Source of the DNA: Deltaproteobacteria bacterium
Lineage (GTDB): Bacteria > Desulfobacterota > Dissulfuribacteria > Dissulfuribacterales > UBA3076
Assembly (NCBI GenBank): GCA_018399745.1
Contig: JAGYNZ010000007.1
Span: 1 to 64,000 of the forward strand
DNA: 64,000 bases
Reading direction: 5' to 3'
Shown: positions 16,520-24,990 of the stretch, one piece after another
Layout: every line of letters begins with the position of its first letter
Numbering within the stretch: the stretch's first letter is position 1
Translations under genes and position numbers: made by a program
Notes under the pieces: model-generated
The model's input: only the letters and a program-made list of their open reading frames with translations
The model's database searches: none
Told to the model about the DNA's origin: nothing

Positions 16520-16984
16520 CCCGTCAGCAATAGTATTGTGTGCCCATACAAGGGCCTCCTCCACCCTTGGGGCCACAAGAGAAAGCGCCTCTTCATACGA
16601 TACCCATCGATACTCATGGTGTTCCGGTCTCCCTATATCCGGATTTACCGGAAGGCTCACACGAGATTGATTAGTCTCCGCTATATAATAACGGGCCACC
16701 TTGCCATGCCCGTAAGGCCCTGTCTCCCTGTAATCATATCCCCAACGAAAATTGAGGTCATTCAAAGCAGTCTCCTCCTCGACCTCCCTCTTGGCGGCCT
16801 CGACAGGAGACTCATAAGGTTCCACAATACCTTTTGGAAAATCCCAATAATTAAAGGCCCTAAGCAACAAATATTTCCACTTAACGCCATTCCTCCGGAC
16901 CAATATTACCCCTGAGGAGAGGACCTTTTTCTTTGTCTTATCGTCCTCTGCTGAATTCTTCATTCTCAATTCTTCACTTATCAT
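16514..16984 (-). CDS. Nudix hydrolase (Ap4A/NTP pyrophosphatase type)
   Basis: The 156-residue protein carries a Nudix box beginning GIVEPYESPVEAAKREVEEE: the G-x5-E-x7-RE-U-x-EE core is complete and only the late Gly is Ala. The FPKG preceding it, and SSGVILVRR with YLLLRAFNYWDF, are typical of the diadenosine tetraphosphate hydrolase-like subgroup. It hydrolyses nucleoside diphosphate linkages with Mg2+. Its start overlaps the stop of the radical SAM gene by one base (TAATG), so the two are translated in coupled fashion. Charged residues at the N-terminus suggest the true start may be slightly further in. Confidence 0.9.
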   Translation of the reverse strand: MISEELRMKNSAEDDKTKKKVLSSGVILVRRNGVKWKYLLLRAFNYWDFPKGIVEPYESPVEAAKREVEEETALNDLNFRWGYDYRETGPYGHGKVARYYIAETNQSRVSLPVNPDIGRPEHHEYRWVSYEEALSLVAPRVEEALVWAHNTIADGS

Positions 16985-17859
16985 TACTCGGTCCCTATAA
17001 AAAACGGTCTGAAATCAGATTCATCAAGTTCAAGTGCATTATTTATCTCTTCCAGGAGTCTTGGCCTGTCCTGCGACAGACGACCGTGGAGGTTGATATA
17101 GTTCGTATAGTGGTCACTGGTAAGTAATGTTTTGGCTGTCAGGCCTTCCAGAAATTCTTTTGTTTCCCTTAAAATGCCGTGAGGCGTAAGCATCTCAAAA
17201 CGCCCTGCCAAGACATCGTCCAAAATTGGCGTATTTATCTTAGGCACAAAGGTGCGCAATCTAACAAAGTCAGGCGAAATTTCATTGATCACCCTGGCGG
17301 TCTCCCTTGCATGCTCCTGTGTTCTTTTCCGTCCGCCTATACCCAAAATAACATACATACTTAGTTCAATACCAGCGTCCATAAGCCATGTACCCGCTTC
17401 GATCTGCTCTTGGGCATGGGTCCCTTTGTGAATATCTTTCAATATAACGTCATCACCTGATTCAAGCCCCACATGTATGCGCCCAAGGCCTGAATTGGCC
17501 AATTGTCTGAGCTTATCCGGACCCTTTTTATGTATGAATTGAGAAGAACCGTAGACCGTAATCCGCTCAAGGTGAGGAAATGTTATCCAGGCAAAACGAC
17601 ATACATCAGCCAGATCCTTGGTATTCATAGCTATTGTGTTTCCCGCGGGAAGAAATATGGTACGTACGTGGAGGCCATAGGCCCTTTTTGCCTCCATCAT
17701 GTCCTGCTTGATATCTGCAACCGGTCTTACGCGATATTTAGGTCCGTTCTTATAGACCATGCAAAAAGTACACTGGTTATGAGGACATCCGATAGTGGCC
17801 TGGATTAACAAGGAGTCCGCCTCGCTGGGAGGCCGGTATATGGGACCTTCATAATGCAT
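16984..17859 (-). CDS. Radical SAM protein
   Basis: The 291-residue protein has a cluster motif CPHNQCTFC (Cx4Cx2C rather than the common Cx3Cx2C), followed by MVYKNGPKYRVRPV, PAGNTIAMNTKDL, and HVGLESGDDVIL (Gly-Glu motif that contacts SAM). It binds a 4Fe-4S cluster and cleaves SAM to start a radical reaction. The Cx4Cx2C variant with a GCPHNxCTFC context occurs in a widespread subfamily of unassigned function. It is the first gene of a two-gene leftward unit with the Nudix hydrolase, hinting at a nucleotide-linked substrate, but this is only context. Confidence 0.88.
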   Translation of the reverse strand: MHYEGPIYRPPSEADSLLIQATIGCPHNQCTFCMVYKNGPKYRVRPVADIKQDMMEAKRAYGLHVRTIFLPAGNTIAMNTKDLADVCRFAWITFPHLERITVYGSSQFIHKKGPDKLRQLANSGLGRIHVGLESGDDVILKDIHKGTHAQEQIEAGTWLMDAGIELSMYVILGIGGRKRTQEHARETARVINEISPDFVRLRTFVPKINTPILDDVLAGRFEMLTPHGILRETKEFLEGLTAKTLLTSDHYTNYINLHGRLSQDRPRLLEEINNALELDESDFRPFFIGTE

Positions 17860-18167
17860 GGATACCGCCTTGTTTTTTATTCATGTCTAATTTATACATG
17901 GCCAACTGCATGATCCGGATACCCCAAAAAAATCTCCATACTTTTAAGACAATTGAGTCTCAATTTTTTTAAAACACTTTTCCGCTCAACGGAATCAGTT
18001 CATCATAAAGCTCAAATCTTTCGTTGCAAGCTGAAAACAACCCTGGGAAATTTCCATTTCTGTATAAGAGCCCGGGTTTTCTGGTTTCAATAAATGCTAT
18101 CGCTTTGCAATTAGGTCTTGCGCCATCCAAACATACACTTTATTTTATATTTATTTAAGGACCTATT
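17860..18167. other. Divergent intergenic region
   Basis: This region separates the leftward radical SAM gene from the rightward gene at 18168, so it must carry at least two promoters. I could not assign -35/-10 pairs with confidence, and no gene or RNA is apparent. Confidence 0.5.
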
Positions 18168-18647
18168 ATGAAGGGACAAACAGAAAATCTCTCGATTTCA
18201 ACCAAAAAGGATGTAAGTATGTTTGTTAATGAGAAAGAGAAAACAGAATTTTCAAACTTTCTTGGAAGCTGGACAAATGACCCAAAAAATAACAAGGGCG
18301 TCTTTTTCAAACTAAGAGACAACATAACGAAAAAGGAAAATGCGGTCCTGAACTTTAAATCGCGCCCTGGTGTCAGCTATTCTTTCAGGGGAAGCTTAGA
18401 GAGACAAGGAGAGAACAGACTTTTCGTTATGGCCGACATCATCGATGATGACCCTGAAGACCGTTGGCTTTCAGTATGTTTTTATGGGGACATGATAACA
18501 GATCCGGATGAATTGGGAAATCTGATTCCAAAAGGTCTGCTTGGGGAAGATGGTTACTGTTTTGATATCTATGAATATGACGAACCCATGATTTCCTATA
18601 TTAAGCAGAGAATTAATGAGGCCTATACCAACACATTGAATTATTAA
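18168..18647 (+). CDS. Conserved-looking hypothetical protein
   Basis: The 159-residue soluble acidic protein resembles no family I can name. It contains GSWTNDPKNNKGVFFKLRD, an SRPGVSYSFRGSL strand region, an acidic DDDPEDRW turn and EDGYCFDIYEYDE. Alternating strands suggest a compact alpha+beta domain. It is a stand-alone gene with an ATG start after an AGGACC sequence. A good intrinsic terminator lies about 125 bp downstream, which supports its being expressed as a single transcript. Confidence 0.7.
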   Translation: MKGQTENLSISTKKDVSMFVNEKEKTEFSNFLGSWTNDPKNNKGVFFKLRDNITKKENAVLNFKSRPGVSYSFRGSLERQGENRLFVMADIIDDDPEDRWLSVCFYGDMITDPDELGNLIPKGLLGEDGYCFDIYEYDEPMISYIKQRINEAYTNTLNY

Positions 18648-18771
18648 CTATTTCTCAATGTTCGCCAAATCTTTCTGCTTTTATTTTGTAAAATCCGTTT
18701 TATAGAACTCCCTGATTTCTACGCATACCATAAAAAATTCAGATGAACAGTCTATTTCAATTACTGTGTCT

Positions 18772-18804
18772 TGTGCCCGGCACACGGGCACATTTCTCTC
18801 TTTT
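18772..18804 (+). terminator. Rho-independent terminator
   Basis: TGTGCCCG and CGGGCACA form a perfect 8-bp GC-rich stem with a 5-nt loop (18772-18792), followed by the T-rich run TTTCTCTCTTTT. It probably ends the transcript of the hypothetical gene at 18168-18647. Confidence 0.75.
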
Positions 18805-19177
18805 GTGTCTTTGTTATAAAATAAGCGTGATAATAATCCATAATATTTATCACCTTGACACAGCCTGGACCGGACATTCTATCAGCACCCCGTCTCATCC
18901 CTGACATTCAATTATCGGCTGCTTTTCAACTGCTCTAACACGAGAGAGATACGGCTTGTTTTGTCTGAAGACACCCCTTGTCTTTATGTATTTGAAAATC
19001 CCTTCTGTTTCTATTGCTCAGCCACAGTCTCTCTCCTGAATGCCGGAAGCAACACTGTCCTGATCCTGTTTGTTCAACTTCCTATAAATAGTGGCGGATC
19101 TTAATTAATTGATATATCATCTTTTTTATTGAGCATAATTTTACACAGGTTTATAGACTTACTGAATTTCTATCCTG
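18805..19177. other. No gene seen
   Basis: This AT-rich spacer follows the terminator and precedes the TPR-methyltransferase gene. No open frame of note was found. It presumably holds the promoter of the next gene, which I could not pinpoint. Confidence 0.45.
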
Positions 19178-20530
19178 ATGGGCAATCGCAAAAAGACAAA
19201 AAAGACCGTACGAAAGTATTCTGTTCCATCTCATCGCAGAAAATACACCTCTGAACACCTTATTAAAAAGGCCTCTTTAGCCCAAAGAGAAGGCAGACTT
19301 GCTGAGGCGGAAAAAGTCTATCTGGAAATATTGAAAGACAGCCCCGGCTCGGGAGCGGTACTGAACGCGCTGGGAACAGTTTTCATGGATCAGGCCAAAT
19401 TGGATAAGGCCGAAAAGACCTTTGAGAAGGCAACAAGACTCCGACCTCCCTATTATCCTGCATATTATAACCTGGGCTGGCTAAAACAGCTAAGGAACGA
19501 TCACAGGGGTGCCATAAGCGATTACAGGATCATACTGGAGAAACAGCCTGATTTTGGTAAAGCGTGGAATAATTTAGGTACTGCGTACAGGGAGAAAGGA
19601 GATCTGGACAAGGCGCTGTCCTGTTTTAGCAATGCAGTGGAGTTTTCTCCTGACATGCCGGAGGCATGGAACAATCTCGGCGTGGCACAGGACGAATTCA
19701 ATATGATTCAAGACGCTGCGAAGTCATACAAAAAGGCCATTGCCATAAGATCGGATTATACATCCGCCCACTTCAACCTCGGGATTTCTCTGCAAAAGCT
19801 CGGGCTGTTCAAAAAGGCCGAGTATCATTATAAAACGGTCCTTAAGATCAAACCGAATGATGAGTCGGCAAGATTCATGCTTCAAACCCTTGGGACACAG
19901 GAAACACCCGATGCTGCACCGCCGGAATACATACGCAGGGTCTTTGACGGGTGTGCCGGCACTTTTGAAAAGGTTCTGGTCGAAGGCCTTGAATATAGGA
20001 CCCCACAGCTGCTTTTTGACCTTGTGCGCCCATATCTATCTAAAGAAATGACTGTTTTAGACCTTGGTTGCGGTACCGGCCTGGGATCTCAATTTTATCG
20101 GCCTTTTGCGAAAAGACTGATAGGAGTCGATATATCGTTAAAAATGCTTGAAAAGGCCGCGAGGAAAAAAACCTACGACCGGCTTGAGGCCTTTGACATA
20201 CTTCAAGACTGGAAATTTCTCCAGAAATTTGATCTTATCTATAGTTCTGACGTCTTTGTATATTTTGGAAATCTGGACCCGGTGATCAGATCCGCATCTT
20301 TCTGTCTCAATTACGGGGGTATCATTGCCTTTTCAGTAGAAAGGCTGAATGACAACGACAGCATTGGGCACAAGCTATTCCCCTGCGGTCGCTATGCCCA
20401 CTCACGTGCATATATACACGACGTCTTAAACCGTCATGCCTTTCATCTAATGAAAGAGACCAAAGCGAATATCAGGAAGGAATCAGGGAATCAGGTCAAA
20501 GGGTTATTGATTGTAGCAAAGAAATATTAG
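19178..20530 (+). CDS. TPR-repeat protein fused to a SAM methyltransferase
   Basis: The 450-residue protein starts with a very basic tail (NRKKTKKTVRK), then carries six or so tetratricopeptide repeats (residues 25-230, with repeated AWNNLGxAxxExG blocks). A class I methyltransferase domain follows from about residue 245: TVLDLGCGTGLGSQFYRPFA (SAM motif I), LIGVDISLKMLEKA, and IYSSDVFVYFGNL. Similar fusions occur in proteobacteria, where the TPR part binds a protein or peptide partner and the C-terminal domain methylates it or a small molecule. The target is unknown. It converges with the leftward membrane protein gene, sharing 4 bp at their ends. Confidence 0.88.
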   Translation: MGNRKKTKKTVRKYSVPSHRRKYTSEHLIKKASLAQREGRLAEAEKVYLEILKDSPGSGAVLNALGTVFMDQAKLDKAEKTFEKATRLRPPYYPAYYNLGWLKQLRNDHRGAISDYRIILEKQPDFGKAWNNLGTAYREKGDLDKALSCFSNAVEFSPDMPEAWNNLGVAQDEFNMIQDAAKSYKKAIAIRSDYTSAHFNLGISLQKLGLFKKAEYHYKTVLKIKPNDESARFMLQTLGTQETPDAAPPEYIRRVFDGCAGTFEKVLVEGLEYRTPQLLFDLVRPYLSKEMTVLDLGCGTGLGSQFYRPFAKRLIGVDISLKMLEKAARKKTYDRLEAFDILQDWKFLQKFDLIYSSDVFVYFGNLDPVIRSASFCLNYGGIIAFSVERLNDNDSIGHKLFPCGRYAHSRAYIHDVLNRHAFHLMKETKANIRKESGNQVKGLLIVAKKY

Positions 20531-20994
20531 GGTGGATTACCTTGCCTGCTCCATTCCATCCAAAACAAACGGCTGGAAAAGAAAAGGCCCGCACCCACTG
20601 ACACATAGACTCCCCACACAAAGACTCCGGGCAGTGGGCTGACCCTCAAAGACATACCCAGAAAAACCATGAACAGTATCATGCCCCAGCTCTTAAGCGA
20701 AAGAAAGCCTCCAAGGCACCTGTCCCCTTTCCTGCTAAGTATCCTTGAAATTATCCGTTCTGCAGTCTTGTCAAAGATCAAACGACCTTTCAGTACCCCT
20801 GCGAGAGCAGCAACCACAAGCCACCATGGATTCACGGACCAGGGTAAGCTCATTATATTGCCTGTCCCCCTTATAAATAAAAAAAGACCCACAATGGTCC
20901 ACATAAGGGCCACCAAAAATACTTGTACTCTGACAGGAGCGACAGGCTTGTGTGCCTCAAGCCAATTTAAGATTCTCCCGTAACTGTATGACAT
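20527..20994 (-). CDS. Small integral membrane protein of unknown function
   Basis: The 155-residue protein has four predicted membrane helices separated by short basic loops; one loop (KDxxRCLGGF-like: RKGDRCLGGFLSLKSWG) recurs in uncharacterised proteobacterial membrane proteins. The length and the order of helices look conserved, but I know of no assigned function. Its stop overlaps the end of the convergent TPR-methyltransferase gene. Confidence 0.75.
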   Translation of the reverse strand: MSYSYGRILNWLEAHKPVAPVRVQVFLVALMWTIVGLFLFIRGTGNIMSLPWSVNPWWLVVAALAGVLKGRLIFDKTAERIISRILSRKGDRCLGGFLSLKSWGMILFMVFLGMSLRVSPLPGVFVWGVYVSVGAGLFFSSRLFWMEWSRQGNPP

Positions 20995-21131
20995 AACTCA
21001 TTATGAACTAATTCATACTGACCTTTTATAAAAATATCGTCCTTACATTCTTGGCCGATCTTCCTCGCGGAAGCTGTTTTTTAACCTGCTGATGCCCTTA
21101 CAGACCTCATGGATTTTACTATAGTCCTTAT

Positions 21132-21809
21132 TTATATTCCGTTTAATGGACATCTATCACACCTAGGTTTTATCTTTTTACAGAAATTCTTACCAAGAAT
21201 AACCCACAGGGCATGATATTCGTTATAGAGTTTTACATCGACAGGCAGATGGTCCATAAAAAGAGAGCGGACTCCCTCATAATCGGCATTCTCATCTATA
21301 AAATCGTGCCTCATAAGGGCCCTTACCGTATATGCGTCCACCACAAAACTGGGGAGTTCTCCTGCATAAAGCAGTATACTGTCGGCGGTTTCAGGGCCTA
21401 TGCCCTTAATATCAAGAAGCATCGGCCTTAATATATCAAGCCCCTTTGAAAACATATCATCTAGATTACCCTCACATTCATCCATCAGAAAGGCCACAAA
21501 ATTCTGGAGCCTCTCGGCCTTTACATTGTAATACCCAGCCGGCCGAATAATTTGAGCAAGCGACTCCCTGGACAGTTCATAAATGGCCCTCGGCCTCAAA
21601 AGATCTTTGTCTTTTAGATTGGAAATAGCTCTTCTTACGTTTTCCCAGCTGGTATTCTGGGTGAGTATTGCACCTGCGCATATCTCAAAAGGAGAGTCGC
21701 CCGGCCACCAATCCTGCGGTCCAAAGGCCGACAAAAGACGTTCATATAAGGATCTCAACTGATCCCCGACAGGGCCGACATATCCGGCAGTCAGACTGCT
21801 AAAAACCAA
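21132..21809 (-). CDS. Endonuclease III-like HhH-GPD DNA glycosylase
   Basis: The 225-residue protein has the HhH-GPD fold: PFEICAGAILTQNTSWENV, the helix-hairpin-helix LLDIKGIGPETADSILLY, and the catalytic Asp in FVVDAYTVRALMRH. Such enzymes remove damaged bases and nick the DNA. The 4Fe-4S loop at the C-terminus reads C-x6-C-x2-C; the protein then ends CPLNGI, and the stop codon stands exactly where the fourth Cys of C-x6-C-x2-C-x5-C is expected. The catalytic Lys of Nth (in the hairpin) is Glu or Thr here, pointing to a monofunctional MutY/AlkA-like or Mpg II-type subgroup rather than Nth itself. Confidence 0.85.
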   Translation of the reverse strand: MVFSSLTAGYVGPVGDQLRSLYERLLSAFGPQDWWPGDSPFEICAGAILTQNTSWENVRRAISNLKDKDLLRPRAIYELSRESLAQIIRPAGYYNVKAERLQNFVAFLMDECEGNLDDMFSKGLDILRPMLLDIKGIGPETADSILLYAGELPSFVVDAYTVRALMRHDFIDENADYEGVRSLFMDHLPVDVKLYNEYHALWVILGKNFCKKIKPRCDRCPLNGI

Positions 21810-21854
21810 TTATTGAAGGACCTTTCAATCTTTTATGAAAACCAGCATATTTCA

Positions 21855-22184
21855 TTAATCAATTCTTATAAGAAAAATATATATCCAGCAAGCAGCAGCC
21901 AAAAAACAGGTGGCCCCCAAAACTGCAATATCCCCGAGAACTACCTCCTGGCCTTCTTCGGGAAAAGAATAGATCAATGCCAGACCTATAGCGACAGTGC
22001 CCAACAGTAACGCCAGGGTCCTCACAAACTTGAAAAAGATGAGTAAACACAGCACAAGAATGATTGACACTATCACGTATGGATTGGTAACCAAACTTAT
22101 TATATCAAGATTCAACACATATGAGATAATGTTTTCAGTCTTAAGTTTTTCAAAAATTCCAGCCCAATCTATTTTCCAGTCCAT
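21855..22184 (-). CDS. Small membrane protein
   Basis: Taking the ATG at 22184 gives 109 residues; it has an AGGAGG ribosome site 6 bases upstream, which decides the start over a longer frame beginning at 22235. The protein has an amphipathic N-terminus (MDWKIDWAGIFEKL) and three hydrophobic segments. It may be a membrane anchor or holin-like protein, but I do not recognise a family. It is followed by the endonuclease III-like gene 45 bp downstream in the same direction, probably in the same transcript. Confidence 0.7.
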   Translation of the reverse strand: MDWKIDWAGIFEKLKTENIISYVLNLDIISLVTNPYVIVSIILVLCLLIFFKFVRTLALLLGTVAIGLALIYSFPEEGQEVVLGDIAVLGATCFLAAACWIYIFLIRID

Positions 22185-22469
22185 TAGATAACCTCCTAAG
22201 CAGGACAAACCGGAACAGGATCTTAAGTTAACCAAGGTTATAAGGACCTAACGTTAAGGTATCAGTTTGCTCCTTCTATTTACAGCAAACATAAGCAATT
22301 TGGCCTGTTTTATGCGTCTCAATTAGCTTGAAAATATTCTGTAACAAAAAGCACGAATACCGTATTAAGAGACTGGTATTATATGTTATCATCGGCCTCT
22401 TTCAAATAAATAATAACCGGCAAGACGTTCCTTTTCTCTTAGCACAAGAGATGCTATTTTAAAATTAAT

Positions 22470-24263
22470 ATGCCTTATAATCAGATTATTTCCTTCATGG
22501 TAGCACTGGTTCTGGTAGTTGGGGCACCGTCTGATGCGGAAACTGCGCTGTCCCTCGGAACCGCAATCCTTCTGTGGCTTGTAAAGACCTTGTCATGGAT
22601 AGTCCTGGTTTTCTGGATCCTAAATCGGTCATATCCTACCGGGGTAACCTCCGCAGTTCTTGCGAGACTTCAATGGGCCTCTTTGGTACCCTTTATAATT
22701 GACTTTTACCTGCTTGATATAAAAGCCTATCTGGTATTCTTACCAGGTGTCTCTTTCATTCCGACATTAGTCGAAACAGCAGGAATCAGCCTGTACATCT
22801 TATATTTAGTTCTTCTCTGGGCTTTATACTGGCGGCTACTTAGCAGCAAAGGCCTCACTGATCTTACTTTACGCGAAGATCTGAAATCCAGGCTAAGACT
22901 TATACTCCCTTTCCTGATCCTTTATCTGGCACTGACCATATTGGGTGATCTTATAGTAGCGATCCCCTCAAATAAATTTCAGGAGCTGCTCAACAAGCCG
23001 TTTGGAGAATCAATATTTTCCTTCTTCTGCCTAATCTTAATATTAGTCTTTATGCCGCCGGTAATACGGATGATCTGGGGATGTGTGCCTTTTCCCAAGG
23101 GACCACTCAGGAGCCTGGTGGAAAACTTTCTCAAACGCACCAATGTAAATTTCAAGGAAATCCTCATATGGCCCCTGAGTGGAAGCAAATCCTGCACGGC
23201 CGCTGTCCTTGGTCTTGTGCCCGGTTTTCGATACATACTGTTCACCCCCTGCCTTTTGAAACACCTTCTTCCCCAGGAAATTGAAGCGGTCCTTTCTCAC
23301 GAAGTAGCTCATCTGCGCCACAGGCACTTGCTTTGGTACATATTTTTTTTGGGTACTTTTACCGTCGTTACATATCGTCTCTTTGATCCCATAGAGACAT
23401 GGCTGGTATCTCGTGATCTATTTCTTGAGATACTGATTCAACTCCAATACTGGCCCGAGGCCCTTGTTTCTTTTCTGGCAATATTTCCGCTGGGCATATT
23501 ACTTGTCCTGTATTTTCGCTTTCTCATGGGTTATTTCATGCGGAATTTTGAACGTCAGGCAGATCTCTATGTGTTCGAAACACAGGGGCACCCATGGAAC
23601 CTTGTTAACGCCCTGGAAAAAGTCAGCATTCTGGCACAAAATATTCGCAACCAGCCCAACTGGCATCACTTCAGTATTGCGGAGAGGGTAAATTTTCTCG
23701 CTGAAGTGGCCCGACGGCCGATAGTAAAGGAAAAATATTTAAAAAAACTGATGGTCAGCAAAGGACTGTTCATCGGCATTACAGGCCTGCTTATAATCAT
23801 GCCAAGCCTGATGCCCATTCAGTCATGGAAAGACGCTGCCAGCAATAATTTAACTCAGCTGTACATTGAAAAACTCACGAGCGGCAAAGAGCAAAGACCG
23901 GAATTGTATATCATTGTTGGTCAAATCCTTGCCCAAAAAAAAGAATACGCCAAGGCTATAGATACCTATCGACAGGCCCTTGATCTTTTACCTGAGAATC
24001 CCGATATCTTGAACAACATCGCATGGATTTATGCTACCGCTGACGACCCTGAGTTTCGAAAACCTGAAGAGGCACTGATGTTTGCCTCAACGGCCGCCAA
24101 TCTGAAACCAGCGGGATATATATTAGATACCCTTGCCGAGAGCCTGTTTATTAATGGATACATAGAGAAGGCCATCGCTACAGAGAAAGAGGCCATAAAA
24201 AAAGACCCTTCAAAAACAGACTATTATCGAACCCAGCTGCAGCGATTCAAAAAAGCCAGATGA
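22470..24263 (+). CDS. M48-type membrane metalloprotease with TPR tail
   Basis: The 597-residue protein has an N-terminal half of about eight membrane helices, then a gluzincin domain with PQEIEAVLSHEVAHLRHRH: the HExxH zinc motif lies near residue 276. The third zinc ligand is probably the Glu in ERQADLYV near residue 360 (E-x3-D pattern of HtpX/Ste24 proteases). The C-terminal 140 residues form TPR-like repeats (KEYAKAIDTYRQALDLLPE). The enzyme would cleave membrane or periplasm-exposed proteins in quality control. It stands alone, 130 bp before yjbQ on the same strand. Confidence 0.87.
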   Translation: MPYNQIISFMVALVLVVGAPSDAETALSLGTAILLWLVKTLSWIVLVFWILNRSYPTGVTSAVLARLQWASLVPFIIDFYLLDIKAYLVFLPGVSFIPTLVETAGISLYILYLVLLWALYWRLLSSKGLTDLTLREDLKSRLRLILPFLILYLALTILGDLIVAIPSNKFQELLNKPFGESIFSFFCLILILVFMPPVIRMIWGCVPFPKGPLRSLVENFLKRTNVNFKEILIWPLSGSKSCTAAVLGLVPGFRYILFTPCLLKHLLPQEIEAVLSHEVAHLRHRHLLWYIFFLGTFTVVTYRLFDPIETWLVSRDLFLEILIQLQYWPEALVSFLAIFPLGILLVLYFRFLMGYFMRNFERQADLYVFETQGHPWNLVNALEKVSILAQNIRNQPNWHHFSIAERVNFLAEVARRPIVKEKYLKKLMVSKGLFIGITGLLIIMPSLMPIQSWKDAASNNLTQLYIEKLTSGKEQRPELYIIVGQILAQKKEYAKAIDTYRQALDLLPENPDILNNIAWIYATADDPEFRKPEEALMFASTAANLKPAGYILDTLAESLFINGYIEKAIATEKEAIKKDPSKTDYYRTQLQRFKKAR

Positions 24264-24396
24264 TGATTGATGTGTAAATTTACGGCTCTGATGAATTTTT
24301 TCCTGGTGCAATCCTGACCTGTTGAGACGTATGAGAATTTGAGTTATCTTTTTGATTTCAGAAGTCATTTATCAATCTATTGAGGAGGCCTGAATC

Positions 24397-24786
24397 ATGG
24401 AATCTATTTCAATAAAAAGCAAGGCAAAAACCGAAATGATTGACATTACCGGACAGGTACAGCGGACCATAGCTTCAGCCGGCGGTATTGATGGCCTTGC
24501 CTTTATCTATGTACCCCATACAACGGCGGGTTTGACCATTAATGAAGGTGCGGATCCGACGGTCCGACGGGACATAATGTCTGTACTGAATGAGATAGTT
24601 CCATGGGAGTATGACTATCATCACTTGGAAGGAAACTCACCTGCCCACATCAAATCATCACTGTTAGGATCCGGGATACAGGTAATTTTCGAAAACGGTC
24701 AGTTGTGCTTGGGAACGTGGCAAAAGATATTTTTTTGTGAATTCGACGGCCCAAGAAGCAGAAAAGCCTGGATAAAACTGACGTAA
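24397..24786 (+). CDS. yjbQ: YjbQ family protein (UPF0047)
   Basis: The 129-residue protein has the complete family pattern: DITGQVQ, FIYVPHTTAGLTINEGADP, HHLEGNSPAHIKSSLLG, GTWQKIFFCEFDGPR. The conserved His, Glu and Asp cluster around a metal or sulfate pocket. Family members show weak thiamine-phosphate synthase activity, but their real job is unresolved. A TGAGGAGG ribosome site sits 10 bases upstream of the ATG. It is a short stand-alone gene, well conserved across bacteria. Confidence 0.93.
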   Translation: MESISIKSKAKTEMIDITGQVQRTIASAGGIDGLAFIYVPHTTAGLTINEGADPTVRRDIMSVLNEIVPWEYDYHHLEGNSPAHIKSSLLGSGIQVIFENGQLCLGTWQKIFFCEFDGPRSRKAWIKLT

Positions 24787-24990
24787 AAACAGATAACGGC
24801 AGGCAAAAGCGCATATTTTATCTCTTGTCATCACTCAATCATTCACCTTCAATCCCAGGGTAGAAAACAGATATGTAAATATATAATCAATACGGTTGTG
24901 CCCAGACTGAATACGTGATAAAAAACAAGCTTGTAGAACAGTTCATCTTTTTGTGAAGCCTGAATCCCCTGAAGACTTAAATTGTCAATT

